A DNA stretch of 42,501 nucleotides from Pseudomonas borbori (GCF_900115555.1 NZ_FOWX01000036.1:1-42501), one strand, 5' to 3'. Shown: positions 32,138 to 41,722, counted from the first letter of the stretch. A program made the numbers and translations. Notes: generated by a model from the letters alone, not told the origin.

Positions 32138-34228
32138 ATGACTAAGCAACAATATCGCCTGGGCATCGACGCCGGCGGCACCTTCACCGATTTCATCCTC
32201 GCCGACCGCAACGGCAACGTGCAGCTGTTCAAGGCGCCGTCCACCCCGCATGACGGCACCCTGGCGATCCGCAACGGCCTGGCGCAGATCGCCGATGCCA
32301 TCGGTCGCAGCCCGGCCGAGATCATTACCGACTGCGACCTGTGCATCAACGGCACCACGGTGGCGCTCAACGCGCTGATCGAGAAGACCGGGGTCAAGGT
32401 CGGCCTGCTGTGCACCGACGGCCACGAGGACAGCCTGGAAATCCGCCTCGGCCACAAGGAAGACGGTCACCGCTACGACGCCACCTACCCGCCGGCGTAC
32501 ATGCTGGTGCCGCGCCACCTGCGCCGGCCGATCGGCGGGCGCGTGCTCAGCGACGGCCGCGAACACAGCCCGCTGGACGAGGCGGCGATCCTGGCCGCCA
32601 TCGACTACTTCCGCGAGCAGCAGGTGCAGGCGGTGGCGATCTCCTTCGTCTGGTCGGTGCGCAACCCGAGCCACGAACAGCGCGCCATGCAGATGGTGCG
32701 CGCCGCCCTGCCGGACGTATTCGTCTGCAGCGGCCACGAGGTGTTCCCGCAGATCCGCGAATACACCCGCACCTCCACCACCGTGGTCAATGCCTACCTG
32801 AGCCCGGTGATGGGCCGCTATATCGAGCGCATCGACGCGCTGTTCGAGGAGCTGGGCGCGCAGCAGCCGACCCGCTACTTCCAGTCCAACGGCGGCCTGG
32901 CACCCGGAGCGGTGATGCGCGAGCGCGCGGTCAATGCGATCAACTCCGGTCCGGCCTCTGCCCCGCAAGCCGGCCTGTGCGTGGCGCAACCCTTCGGCAT
33001 CGACAACGTGATCACCGTCGACATGGGCGGCACCTCGTTCGACATCACCCTGAGCAAGGGCGGCCGTACCAATTTCAGCAAGGACAGCGACTTCCTGCGC
33101 TACCGCATCGGCGTACCGATGATCCAGGTGGAAACCCTCGGCGCCGGCGGCGGTTCTATCGCCCACCTCGACGACTTCGGCATGCTCCAGGTCGGCCCGC
33201 GCAGCGCCGGTGCCACACCCGGCCCGGTGTGCTACGGCAAGGGTGGGGTCGAGCCGACGGTGACCGACGCCAACCTGGCACTCGGCTACCTGGCCGACGG
33301 CGCCCTGCTCGGTGGCAGCATCCGGCTAAACCGCCAGGCCGCGATCGACGCGATCCGGAGCAAGATCGCCGAACCCCTGGGCATCAGCGTCGAGCGCGCA
33401 GCCATCGGCATCATCACCCTGGTCAACCTGAACATGGTCAGCGGCATCCGCCGGGTGTCGGTGGAGCGCGGCTATGACCCGCGCGACTTCGCCCTGATCG
33501 GCGCCGGTGGCGCGGCGGGCATGCACGTGATGCGCCTGGCCGAGGAAATCGGCAGCCAGGTGGTGCTGATCCCCAAGGTGGCGTCCGGTTTGTGCGCCTT
33601 CGGCCAGATCCTCTCGGACATCCGCTACGACCAGTTGACCACCCTGCCGATGCGCCTGGATGACCAACACGTCGACCTCGAGCAGCTCAACCTCGCCCTG
33701 CACGACCTGCGCGAGCGCGGCCTGGCCAACCTGCGCGACGACGGTTTCAGCGCCGGCAACCGGGTCGACTGCCAGTACAACCTGGAGATCCGCTACCTCG
33801 GGCAGATCCACGAGTGCAACGTCGAGCTGAGCTGCGAGCGGCTCGACCACAACAGCCTGGCGGCGCTGCGCGAAGCCTTCCACCAGCGGCACAAGGCGCT
33901 GTTCTCCTACAGCGAACCGGACAGCCCGATCGAACTGGTCAACCTCGAGTGCTCGGTGATCGCCCGCCTGCAGCGGCCACCCATGCCGGAGCTGGTCATC
34001 CCGGCCGAAGCGTGCGCGGCCAGCCCGGTCGGTTACCGGCCGATGCTGTTCAGTGCCCAGGACGACTGGCTGGACACCCCGGTGTACAACGGCGACCGCC
34101 TGCAGGCCGGACAAGTCATCCAGGGCCCCTGCGTGATCGAGGAAGCGACCACCAACATAGTCGTGCCGCCGGGCTGGCAGGCCACCCTGGCGCCTTCGGC
34201 CACCTATAGACTGACGCCCGGTGATTGA
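32138..34228 (+). CDS. hyuA: hydantoinase A/oxoprolinase family subunit
   Basis: The 696-residue protein starts MTKQQYRLGIDAGGTFTDFI, with the actin-like ATPase phosphate motif GIDAGGTFTD. It contains NGTTVALNALIEKTG, the second motif DNVITVDMGGTSFD, GAGGGSIAHLD and the adenosine motif FALIGAGGAAGMH. Such subunits bind and split ATP to activate a cyclic amide that HyuB helps hydrolyse. The start at 32138 is chosen for the AGAGGA site 7 bases upstream. An alternative ATG at 32114 overlaps the hyuB stop (ATGA) and would add eight residues by coupling. The gene is in one operon with hyuB; an araC-type gene follows after 96 bases. Confidence 0.87.
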   Translation: MTKQQYRLGIDAGGTFTDFILADRNGNVQLFKAPSTPHDGTLAIRNGLAQIADAIGRSPAEIITDCDLCINGTTVALNALIEKTGVKVGLLCTDGHEDSLEIRLGHKEDGHRYDATYPPAYMLVPRHLRRPIGGRVLSDGREHSPLDEAAILAAIDYFREQQVQAVAISFVWSVRNPSHEQRAMQMVRAALPDVFVCSGHEVFPQIREYTRTSTTVVNAYLSPVMGRYIERIDALFEELGAQQPTRYFQSNGGLAPGAVMRERAVNAINSGPASAPQAGLCVAQPFGIDNVITVDMGGTSFDITLSKGGRTNFSKDSDFLRYRIGVPMIQVETLGAGGGSIAHLDDFGMLQVGPRSAGATPGPVCYGKGGVEPTVTDANLALGYLADGALLGGSIRLNRQAAIDAIRSKIAEPLGISVERAAIGIITLVNLNMVSGIRRVSVERGYDPRDFALIGAGGAAGMHVMRLAEEIGSQVVLIPKVASGLCAFGQILSDIRYDQLTTLPMRLDDQHVDLEQLNLALHDLRERGLANLRDDGFSAGNRVDCQYNLEIRYLGQIHECNVELSCERLDHNSLAALREAFHQRHKALFSYSEPDSPIELVNLECSVIARLQRPPMPELVIPAEACAASPVGYRPMLFSAQDDWLDTPVYNGDRLQAGQVIQGPCVIEEATTNIVVPPGWQATLAPSATYRLTPGD

Positions 34229-34324
34229 CCCTTGGTAAGCATTGGCAAATGATGGCAAAACAGCGGCGCCGGCAGTTCTACTGATCGGCGCCGTCCTCAC
34301 AACAAAAACAAATGAGGACCGGCC

Positions 34325-35284
34325 ATGGCACAGCAACTCTCCACCCGCTACTGGCCCGACAGTGAACGCCAACCGCGTTGGGCCGAGGCGATCGGCAGCA
34401 CCTATTTCCCGCTGTCGCTGGAGTTCGCGCCCAACGCCCGTTTCAGCGGCAGCCTGCAGATCTGGGAAACTAACAGCACGGCCCTGACCCTGTCGCGCCT
34501 GCGCTCGAGCCAGCTCGGCTACTCGCGCAGCAAGGCCCAGGTCAGCGACGACCGCGAAGCCTGCTACCTGGTCACGGTGCCGCGGCGTGCCGAGGTGCAC
34601 TTCGAGCAGGACGGCCGCGAACTGCACTGCCAGCCCGGCGGCTTCATCTTCGAGCGCGGCGATGCGCCCTACCGTTTCCACTACGCCAGCGACAACGATC
34701 TCTGGGTATTCAAGCTGCCCGAGCGTGCCCTGCATGGCCAGCTGCGCGGCGCCGAGCGCTATACGCGCTTCTGCTTCGACGCCAGGCGCAGCCTCGGGCG
34801 GATCTTCGTCGACCAGCTGGCGATGTGCGCCGCGCGCTTCGACGAGTGCGACCAGGCCGCCCGCCACATGCTGCTGGAACAGGCCCTGTCGACCCTGCTG
34901 ATGGCCTTGCGCCAGGACGAACGGGTGCTCAACAGCGAAAGCTCGAACCTGGCCGCCCTGCACCTGCAGCGCATCGAGCACTATGTCGAGCAACACTTGT
35001 GCTCGTCCGACCTGACCCCGCAACAGGTCGCCGCCGCCTGTGGCCTGTCGGTGCGCTATGTGCACAAGCTGTTTACCAGTACCTCCTACAGCCTCGGCGA
35101 GTGGATTCGTGTGCAGCGTCTGGAAGCCATCAACCGGCGCCTGCACGACCCGCACTGCCACCTGTCGATTGGCGAACTGGCGCTGCACTGGGGCTTCAGC
35201 GACCAGGCGCAGTTCACCCGCAGCTTTCGCCAGCACTTCGGCTGCACCGCCAGCGAGGTTCGCGCGAGGCTGTCCGCCAAGTAG
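34325..35284 (+). CDS. AraC-family transcriptional regulator
   Basis: The 319-residue protein has an N-terminal sensing domain of the AraC-binding-like type (about 15-185, with FELP-like VFKLPERAL and the FIFERGDAPYRFHYA strand). The C-terminal DNA-binding domain has two helix-turn-helix units (about 215-312): LTPQQVAAACGLSVRYVHKL and LSIGELALHWGFSDQAQFTR followed by SFRQHFGCTASEVRA. It is encoded just downstream of hyuBA in the same direction, so it probably activates the permease-porin-hyuBA genes in response to their substrate. The ATG at 34325 follows GAGGACCGGCC. Its stop codon lies in a REP-like repeat. Confidence 0.85.
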   Translation: MAQQLSTRYWPDSERQPRWAEAIGSTYFPLSLEFAPNARFSGSLQIWETNSTALTLSRLRSSQLGYSRSKAQVSDDREACYLVTVPRRAEVHFEQDGRELHCQPGGFIFERGDAPYRFHYASDNDLWVFKLPERALHGQLRGAERYTRFCFDARRSLGRIFVDQLAMCAARFDECDQAARHMLLEQALSTLLMALRQDERVLNSESSNLAALHLQRIEHYVEQHLCSSDLTPQQVAAACGLSVRYVHKLFTSTSYSLGEWIRVQRLEAINRRLHDPHCHLSIGELALHWGFSDQAQFTRSFRQHFGCTASEVRARLSAK

Positions 35285-35354
35285 GGTGCGCTGCGCGCAC
35301 CGGCAGCGCGTTTCAGCATCGGTGCGCACGGCCTAGGCGGCCCCGCGCACCCTA
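35281..35354. repeat. REP-like inverted repeat between araC-type gene and purU
   Basis: GTAGGGTGCGC (35281-35291) and GCGCACCCTA (35345-35354) are inverted ends; an inner GGTGCGCACGGC word links it to the repeats at 27195 and 30157. It lies between two convergent genes and includes the araC-type stop codon, so it may also limit read-through. Confidence 0.65.
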
Positions 35355-35358
35355 GGGT

Positions 35359-36222
35359 CTATGCGTGCAGCACCACGGTGCGGTTGGCGTTGAGGAACAC
35401 CCGCCGCTCGAGGTGGTAGGCAATCGCCTTGGCCAGGGTCTGGCACTCGATGTCGCGGCCCTTGGCGACCAGGTCTTCGGGGTAGTGGGCGTGATCCACC
35501 GACTCCACGCCCTGGGCGATGATCGGCCCCTCGTCGAGGTCGTTGTTGATGTAGTGGGCGGTGGCGCCGACCAGCTTGACGCCCTTCTGGTACGCCTGGT
35601 GGTAGGGCTTGGCGCCCTTGAAACCGGGCAGCAGCGAGTGGTGGATATTGATCGCCCAGCCATCCAGCTTGCGGCACAGCTCCGGTGACAGCACCTGCAT
35701 GTAGCGCGCCAGCACCACCAGTTCGGCGCCTGTGTCCTCGATCACCTGCAGCACCTGGCGCTCCTGCGCCGGCTTGTCGTGGGGGTCGAGGGGGAAATGG
35801 TGGTAGGGAATATCGTGCCAGCGCGCCAGCGGTTCCAGATCCGGGTGGTTGGACACCACCGCCACCACGTCCATGCCCAGGTGGCCGATGCGCTGGCGAT
35901 AGAGCAGGTCATTCAGGCAATGATCGGCCTTGCTCACCATCAGCACCACCTTGGCCCGGTAGCCCGGCGGGGTCAGTTCGGTGTGCATCGCGAAAGGCGC
36001 CAGGCGCTCGTCCAGGCCGGCGCGGAAGGCCTGCTCGTCGAAGCCTTCCGGCTGGCGGAACTCGACGCGGATGAAGAAGCGCGAGGACAGCCGGTCATCG
36101 AACGAATGGTGCTCGGTGACATAGCAGCGCTGCTCGAACAGAAAGCGCGTCACCGCGTCCACGGTGCCGAGCACGCTCGGGCAATGGCCGGTGAGAATCC
36201 AGGTATCGGGGGTGCGGCTCAT
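35359..36222 (-). CDS. purU: formyltetrahydrofolate deformylase
   Basis: The 287-residue protein has an N-terminal ACT domain (about 5-85, ILTGHCPSVLGTVDAVTRFL) and a formyl-transferase fold (about 88-285) with LARYMQVLSPELCRKLDGWA and the catalytic NIHHSLLPGF motif, followed by GATAHYINNDLDEGPII with the active-site Asp. It releases formate and THF from 10-formyl-THF. In Pseudomonas, a purU copy follows soxBDAG to deal with one-carbon units from sarcosine, and the same order is seen here. The start MSRTPDTW at 36220-36222 follows GGAG by 6 bases; a TTG four codons upstream is rejected. The formaldehyde dehydrogenase gene fdhA, usual after purU, is absent here. Confidence 0.92.
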   Translation of the reverse strand: MSRTPDTWILTGHCPSVLGTVDAVTRFLFEQRCYVTEHHSFDDRLSSRFFIRVEFRQPEGFDEQAFRAGLDERLAPFAMHTELTPPGYRAKVVLMVSKADHCLNDLLYRQRIGHLGMDVVAVVSNHPDLEPLARWHDIPYHHFPLDPHDKPAQERQVLQVIEDTGAELVVLARYMQVLSPELCRKLDGWAINIHHSLLPGFKGAKPYHQAYQKGVKLVGATAHYINNDLDEGPIIAQGVESVDHAHYPEDLVAKGRDIECQTLAKAIAYHLERRVFLNANRTVVLHA

Positions 36223-36246
36223 ATCGATCTCCAATGCGGAGTGACC

Positions 36247-36345
36247 GTAGGTTGGTGTTGAGCGAAGCGATACCCAACAGCCCTTTCAGCGGATTCCGGG
36301 AACGCAGCGTTGGGTATCGTCGCTGCGCTCCTCCACCCAACCTAC
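36247..36345. repeat. REP-like long inverted repeat between soxG and purU
   Basis: GTAGGTTGG...GAGCGAAGCGATACCCAAC (36247-36278) is inverted at 36309-36345 (GTTGGGTATCG...CCAACCTAC) with small gaps. The soxG stop codon is inside it. Such palindromes are frequent in Pseudomonas intergenic DNA and can reduce read-through into purU. Confidence 0.75.
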
Positions 36346-36971
36346 GCCTCGATCGCCAACCCATACTCGGCGCTGGCATCCTGCAGCCACAGCCAGATGT
36401 AGTCGGCGAAGCTGCGGCGAACCACCAGTTCCCAGGTGTCCTCGCCGGTGTGGCGGATCACCAGCTGCGACTTGGCGAAAACCGTGCCGACCGCCTTGCC
36501 CACCGGGAAGTTACGCGGGTGCACGTCGTAGCTGGTCGATTTCATCAGCAGTTCACGGACTTTCGGCCCGCTCAGCTCGACGATGGTCTGGCCGCCACTG
36601 ACGTTGACGGCCTGGTAGTGCTGTCCGACCAGTGCTTCACGTAGCTTCTGCTCGATGGCGAACTCCGTACCACCGGGCACGATCAGCAGCCACTCGTCCG
36701 GGCCCAGCCACTGCAGCGAGGTCTCGCCCTTGACCACCAGGCCCAACGCGCCCGGCAGCTCCAGGCCAGTGATCTTGTGCACGGCGCCGGCAAAGGCCGC
36801 GTCATGGCCATCGCCACGCAGGGTCAGATGACCCAGCAGTTTTTTCTCGCGCAGGACGACGCCCGCGGTGCTCTTGCCCTTGCCCGCCAGCTCATGCAAG
36901 CCGGCGTGGAACAGCGGGGACTCGGCGTGCGCCGCATCGGGGCGCTGCTTGTATACGTTTACTGTGCTCAT
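36342..36971 (-). CDS. soxG: sarcosine oxidase gamma subunit
   Basis: The 209-residue protein has the SoxG pattern: SLQWLGPDEWLLIVPGG, VNVSGGQTIVELSGPKVREL and NFPVGKAVGTVFAKSQLVIR, followed by VRRSFADYIWLWLQDAS near the end. It is related to the aminomethyltransferase (GcvT) C-terminal fold and is a structural subunit of heterotetrameric sarcosine oxidase. The order soxB-soxD-soxA-soxG is intact; it begins 86 bases after the soxA stop, and that gap holds a hairpin. The start at 36971 gives MSTVNVYKQRP. Confidence 0.9.
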   Translation of the reverse strand: MSTVNVYKQRPDAAHAESPLFHAGLHELAGKGKSTAGVVLREKKLLGHLTLRGDGHDAAFAGAVHKITGLELPGALGLVVKGETSLQWLGPDEWLLIVPGGTEFAIEQKLREALVGQHYQAVNVSGGQTIVELSGPKVRELLMKSTSYDVHPRNFPVGKAVGTVFAKSQLVIRHTGEDTWELVVRRSFADYIWLWLQDASAEYGLAIEA

Positions 36972-37011
36972 ATTGTTCTGCCTGTCGTAGGTACGTCAGC
37001 GCTAATTCGTG

Positions 37012-37047
37012 GCTCGCCAGACTCCAACCTGCTGGTGCCTGGCGAGC
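37012..37047. other. hairpin in the soxA-soxG gap
   Basis: GCTCGCCAG (37012-37020) and CTGGCGAGC (37039-37047) are perfect 9-base arms. Lying just after the soxA stop with no T-run, it may stabilise the upstream message or attenuate soxG, rather than terminate. Confidence 0.45.
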
Positions 37048-37057
37048 GGTCGTGGTC

Positions 37058-40000
37058 TCAGATGTTCTGCCGATCGCCTTTCGGATCGAGGAACACCGAG
37101 CTGACAATTTCGGCCTCGATCAGGGTACCGTCCGCCAGCGGGGCGAACACGCGCTCGCCCATGCGCTTCAAGCCGCCCTTGACCAGAGCCAGGGCAAAGC
37201 TGTAGCCCATGCTGGTGCTGAAGTAGCTGGAGGTAACGTGACCGACCATGCTCATCGGCACCGGCTGCTTCGGGTCGAACACCAATTGCGCACCCTCCGG
37301 CAGCACCTTGTCCGGGTTCACGGGCTTGAGACCGACCAATTGCTTGCGATTCTCGCGCATACAGTCTTGGCGGTTCATGCCACGCCAGCCGATCCAGGAG
37401 AACGGCTTGGTCCGACCGACGCACCAACCCATGTTCAGATCGTCCGGAGTCACCGACCCGTCAGTCTCCTGACCGACGATGATGAAGCCCTTCTCGGCCC
37501 GCAGCACGTGCATGGTTTCGGTGCCGTAGGGGGTCAGGTTGTACTTCTTGCCGGCGGCGACGATCTTTTCCAGCACGCCCATGGCGTAGTCGGCCTGCAC
37601 GTTGACCTCGTAGGAAAGTTCACCGGTGAAGGAAATGCGGAACACCCGTGCCGGCACGCCGCCGACCAGGCCTTCCTTCCAGGTCATGAACGGGAAGGCG
37701 TCCTTGCCCAGGTCGATGTCGGTCACTTCCGCCAGCAGCTTGCGGCTGTTGGGGCCGGACAGGGTCATGGTCGCCCAGTGGTCGGTGACCGAGGTGAAGT
37801 ACACCTTGAGCTCCGGCCACTCGGTCTGCTGGTAGATTTCCAGCCACTGCATGACCCGCGCGGCGCCGCCGGTGGTGGTGGTCATGACGAAGTGGTTGTC
37901 GGCCAGACAGGCGGTCACGCCGTCGTCGAAGACCATGCCGTCTTCCTTGCACATCAGGCCATAACGGGCCTTGCCCACGTCCAGCTTGGTCCAGGCGTTG
38001 GTATACACGCGGTTGAGGAACTCGCGCGCGTCCGGGCCCTGGATGTCGATCTTGCCCAGGGTCGAGGCATCGAGGATGCCGACGCTGTCGCGCACCGCCT
38101 TGCATTCGCGGCCGACCGCTGCGTGCATGTCCTCCCCACGCTTGGGGAAGTACCAGGGGCGCTTCCACTGGCCGACGTCCTCGAACTCGGCGCCATTTTT
38201 CAGGTGCCAGCTATGCAGCGCGGTGTAACGCACCGGGTCGAACAGCGCGCCGCAGTTGCGCCCGGCCACGGCGCCGAAGCTCACCGGGGTGTAGTTCGGA
38301 CGGAACATGGTGGTGCCCATCTGCGTGATGCTGATGCCCATGGAGCGGGCGGCGATGGCCAGACCGTTGATGTTGCCCAGCTTGCCCTGGTCGGTGCCGA
38401 AGCCCAGTGCGGTGTAGCGCTTGACGTGCTCGACCGACTCGAAGCCCTCGCGGGTGGCCAGCTCGATGCCGGCGGCGGTGACGTCGTTCTGCTGGTCGAC
38501 GAACTGCTTGGGCGCACGCGCCGTGGATTTGTCGTGGGGCACCTGGAACAGCGCAATGGACGGCTCCTCATGGCGACCGAAGACCTTCGGCAACTCACCG
38601 CTGACCGGCTTGAAGCCCGTCTCGGTGGCGGCCTTGACGCCGGCTTCGAAGCCGTCGGTAAGCACATCGCCGAGGGCGAACACACCATTGACCGCACCGG
38701 CGCAGACACGCTGCTGGAAACCTTCACCGGGGACGAAGGCGAGGATGTCCTCACGCCACACCGGCCGACCACCCAGGTGCGACGCCAGGTGCACCACCGG
38801 GCTGTAGCCGCCGGAGCTGGCTACCAGGTCGCAGTCCAGCCAGTCACCGGAGCTGGTGACCTTGTGTGCCTTGGCATCGATCCGCGCCACGCATGCCGCG
38901 CTGACGCGCTTGCTGCCACGGGCTTCGATGACCGCACTGCCGGTCATTATCCGCACGCCCTTGGCCCGCGCTTCTTCGACCCAGGCACCCTTCGGGTTGG
39001 GCCGTGCATCGGCGATCGCCACCACCTGCAGGCCGGCTTCCAGCCAGTCCAGGGCGACACGGTAGGCGTAATCGTTGGTGGTCGACAGCACCAGTCGCTT
39101 GCCCGGCGCCACGCCGTAACGACGCACGTAGGTGGAGACCGCGCCGGCCAGCATGTTGCCCGGCACGTCGTTGTTTGAATAAACCAGCGGCCGCTCGTGG
39201 GCGCCGGTGGCCAAGACCACGCGTGTGGCACGCACCCGGTGCAGGCGTTGACGCACCTGACCCAGCGGGGCCGTCTCGCCGAGGTGGTCGGTACGACGCT
39301 CGTGAATGGTCAGGAAGTTGTGATCGTGGTAGCCGTGCACGGTAGCGCGCGGCAACAGGGTCACTTCCGCCATGCCGGCAAGTTCGGCGAGAACCTTGGC
39401 CACCCATTCGCTGGCCGGTTTACCGTCGAGGGTTTCGCGGCTGTCGAGCAGATGCCCGCCAAACTCTTCCTGTTCGTCGGCGAGGATCACCCGCGCACCG
39501 CTACGGCCGGCGGCCAATGCCGCGGCCAGACCGGCGGCGCCGCCGCCGACCACCAGCACGTCGCAGTGCTGGTTCATGTAGTCGTAGCTGTCCGGATCGT
39601 TTTCCTTGGGCGCGCGACCCAACCCTGCGGCCTTGCGGATGTACTTCTCGTAGGTCAGCCAGAGGTTCTGCGGGTACATGAAGGTCTTGTAGTAGAACCC
39701 CGGCGGCATCATGCCGCCACCGACCTTGCCAAGAATGCCCATCAGGTCGGTGTTGACGCTCGGCCAGCCGTTCACGCTGCTGGCCGTAAGGCCGGCGTAC
39801 AGCGCCTGCTGGGTGGCACGCACGTTGGGGATCGTCGCCGCTTCGGTCGAGCCGATTTGCAGCACGGCATTGGGCTCCTCGCAACCGGCGGCGACTATGC
39901 CGCGCGGGCGCGAGTACTTGAAGCTGCGGCCGACCACGTCGACGCCGTTGGCCAGCAGGGCGGCGGCCAATGTGTCGCCGGCATAACCCTGGTAGGTCTG

Positions 40001-40075
40001 GCCGTTGAAGCTGAAGCTCAGCGGCTGGCTGCGGTCGATACGCCCGCCCCGGGAAAGACGATTGATCTGGCTCAT
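37058..40075 (-). CDS. soxA: sarcosine oxidase alpha subunit
   Basis: The 1005-residue length is normal for the family. The N-terminus has the ferredoxin-like domain without cluster cysteines (about 15-100: FNGQTYQGYAGDTLAAALLA). A FAD/NAD-binding fold begins near residue 168 (CDVLVVGGGAAGLAAALAAG), and the C-terminal third is a GcvT-like folate-binding domain (about 600-1000). The enzyme oxidises sarcosine to glycine and transfers the one-carbon unit to THF, giving methylene-THF and H2O2. The start overlaps the soxD stop (ATGA at 40072-40075). No break is seen. Confidence 0.93.
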   Translation of the reverse strand: MSQINRLSRGGRIDRSQPLSFSFNGQTYQGYAGDTLAAALLANGVDVVGRSFKYSRPRGIVAAGCEEPNAVLQIGSTEAATIPNVRATQQALYAGLTASSVNGWPSVNTDLMGILGKVGGGMMPPGFYYKTFMYPQNLWLTYEKYIRKAAGLGRAPKENDPDSYDYMNQHCDVLVVGGGAAGLAAALAAGRSGARVILADEQEEFGGHLLDSRETLDGKPASEWVAKVLAELAGMAEVTLLPRATVHGYHDHNFLTIHERRTDHLGETAPLGQVRQRLHRVRATRVVLATGAHERPLVYSNNDVPGNMLAGAVSTYVRRYGVAPGKRLVLSTTNDYAYRVALDWLEAGLQVVAIADARPNPKGAWVEEARAKGVRIMTGSAVIEARGSKRVSAACVARIDAKAHKVTSSGDWLDCDLVASSGGYSPVVHLASHLGGRPVWREDILAFVPGEGFQQRVCAGAVNGVFALGDVLTDGFEAGVKAATETGFKPVSGELPKVFGRHEEPSIALFQVPHDKSTARAPKQFVDQQNDVTAAGIELATREGFESVEHVKRYTALGFGTDQGKLGNINGLAIAARSMGISITQMGTTMFRPNYTPVSFGAVAGRNCGALFDPVRYTALHSWHLKNGAEFEDVGQWKRPWYFPKRGEDMHAAVGRECKAVRDSVGILDASTLGKIDIQGPDAREFLNRVYTNAWTKLDVGKARYGLMCKEDGMVFDDGVTACLADNHFVMTTTTGGAARVMQWLEIYQQTEWPELKVYFTSVTDHWATMTLSGPNSRKLLAEVTDIDLGKDAFPFMTWKEGLVGGVPARVFRISFTGELSYEVNVQADYAMGVLEKIVAAGKKYNLTPYGTETMHVLRAEKGFIIVGQETDGSVTPDDLNMGWCVGRTKPFSWIGWRGMNRQDCMRENRKQLVGLKPVNPDKVLPEGAQLVFDPKQPVPMSMVGHVTSSYFSTSMGYSFALALVKGGLKRMGERVFAPLADGTLIEAEIVSSVFLDPKGDRQNI

Positions 40076-40401
40076 GCCTTTGCTCCTGCCGTGCGGCTGG
40101 TCAGCGGAGCGCTCTTGGCCTTGGCGGTCACGCTCGGCTTTTCACCGATTTTGTAGGTTTCGAAAATTTCGTAGCTGAGGGTGTCGCGGGTGACGTTGAA
40201 GTACTGGCGACAGCCGGCCGCATGGATCCACAACTCGTGGTGCAGGCCGCGCGGGTTGTCGCGGAAGAACAGGTACTCGCCCCACTCCTCATCGGTACAG
40301 GTGCTCGGATCCAGCGGGCGCGGGATATGCGCCTGGCCGGCCGTGTGGAACTCCTCTTCGGAGCGCTGTTCGCCACAATGGGGACAGAAGATATTAAGCA
40401 T
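40072..40401 (-). CDS. soxD: sarcosine oxidase delta subunit
   Basis: The 109-residue protein starts MLNIFCPHCGEQRSEEEFHT. C6, C9, H60 and C64 (in WIHAAGCRQYF) match the zinc-binding set known for SoxD. FRDNPRGLHHELW is the conserved family core. It is a small structural subunit of the heterotetramer. It begins 15 bases after soxB and overlaps soxA. Confidence 0.92.
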   Translation of the reverse strand: MLNIFCPHCGEQRSEEEFHTAGQAHIPRPLDPSTCTDEEWGEYLFFRDNPRGLHHELWIHAAGCRQYFNVTRDTLSYEIFETYKIGEKPSVTAKAKSAPLTSRTAGAKA

Positions 40402-40416
40402 TGCGGATTTCTCCTG

Positions 40417-41667
40417 TTAGTGGGCGACGCCGGCAGCGCCGTGCTCGTCGATCAGGGCACCGTTATAGAAACGATCCATGGCGAAGGGTTTGGCCAGCTC
40501 ATGCATTTCGCCTTTGGCCAGGCTGGCGGCGAACACATGACCGGAACCGGGAGTGGCCTTGAAGCCGCCAGTGCCCCAGCCGCAGTTGAAGAACAGGTTC
40601 TGCACCGGGGTCTTGCTGATGATCGGGCAGGCGTCCGGCGTAGTGTCGACGATGCCGCCCCACTGGCGGTTCATGCGTACCCGCGAGAGCACCGGGAACA
40701 GCTCGACGATCGCCTGCAGAGTGTGCTCGATGGTCGGGTAGGAGCCGCGCTGGCCGTAACCGACGTATCCGTCGATGCCGGCGCCGATGACCAGGTCGCC
40801 CTTGTCCGACTGGCTGATATAACCGTGCACCGCGTTGGACATGATCACGCTGTCGATGATCGGTTTGATCGGCTCGGATACCAGCGCCTGCAACGGGTGC
40901 GATTCCAGCGGCATGCGGAAGCCGGCGAGCTTGGCCATGTGCCCGGAGTTACCGGCGGTGACCACGCCGACGCGCTTGCCACCGATGAAGCCACGGCTGG
41001 TTTCGACGCCGTAGACCACGCCGTTTTCCTTGCGAAAACCGGTAACTTCGGTCTGTTGGATCAGATCGACGCCGAGTGCATCGGCGGCGCGCGCGTAGCC
41101 CCAGGCCACGGCATCGTGACGGGCCACGCCGCCACGGCGCTGCAGGGACGCGCCCATCACCGGGTAACGGGTGTTCTTGCTGCAATCCATGAAGGGGATC
41201 AGCTCCTCGACCTGCTTGGCATTGAGCACTTCGCCGTCGATGCCGTTAAGGCGGTTGGCGCTGACCCGGCGCTCGATGTCGCGCATGTCCTGCAGCGAAT
41301 GACCGAGGTTGAACACCCCGCGCTGGGAAAACATGACGTTGTAGTTGATGTCCTGGGACAGGCCTTCCCACAGTTTCATGGCGTGCTCGTAGAGCTGCGC
41401 CGACTCGTCCCACAGGTAGTTGGAACGCACGATGGTGGTGTTGCGCGCGGTGTTGCCACCGCCCAGCCAACCCTTCTCGATCACCGCGACGTTCTTCACG
41501 CCGAACTCTTTCGCCAGGTAATAGGCGGTGGCCAGGCCGTGACCGCCACCGCCGACAATGATCACGTCGTACACCGGTTTGGGCGTCGGGTTGCGCCACA
41601 TGCGCTGCCAGTTTTCATGGTGACTGAACGAGTGTTTGAACAGGCCGAAGCCGGAATAACGTTGCAT
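40417..41667 (-). CDS. soxB: sarcosine oxidase beta subunit
   Basis: The 416-residue flavoprotein has the FAD motif YDVIIVGGGGHGLATAYYLA (about 33-52), RNTTIVRSNYLWDESA, and RHDAVAWGYAR, whose His (about residue 184) corresponds to the covalent FMN attachment site of the family. The C-terminus has WGGIVDTTPDACPIISKTP and NCGWGTGGFKATPGSGH. It carries the sarcosine-oxidising site. It is first in soxBDAG, about 140 bases after glyA, and the start at 41667 (MQRYSGFGLFKHSFSH) is the canonical one. Confidence 0.93.
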   Translation of the reverse strand: MQRYSGFGLFKHSFSHHENWQRMWRNPTPKPVYDVIIVGGGGHGLATAYYLAKEFGVKNVAVIEKGWLGGGNTARNTTIVRSNYLWDESAQLYEHAMKLWEGLSQDINYNVMFSQRGVFNLGHSLQDMRDIERRVSANRLNGIDGEVLNAKQVEELIPFMDCSKNTRYPVMGASLQRRGGVARHDAVAWGYARAADALGVDLIQQTEVTGFRKENGVVYGVETSRGFIGGKRVGVVTAGNSGHMAKLAGFRMPLESHPLQALVSEPIKPIIDSVIMSNAVHGYISQSDKGDLVIGAGIDGYVGYGQRGSYPTIEHTLQAIVELFPVLSRVRMNRQWGGIVDTTPDACPIISKTPVQNLFFNCGWGTGGFKATPGSGHVFAASLAKGEMHELAKPFAMDRFYNGALIDEHGAAGVAH

Positions 41668-41722
41668 CAGTGGGTACTCCTGATACGTAAAAACTTAACC
41701 GTGGATTGCCTGTTCGGCCTTT

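Noticed and set aside
33326..35329. 667-codon minus-strand frame opposite hyuA and the araC-type gene
   Set aside because: Spans two real genes on the other strand and has the composition of a GC-rich shadow frame.
37052..39178. 708-codon plus-strand frame opposite soxA
   Set aside because: soxA is complete on the minus strand with all family motifs; the plus-strand frame is a shadow.
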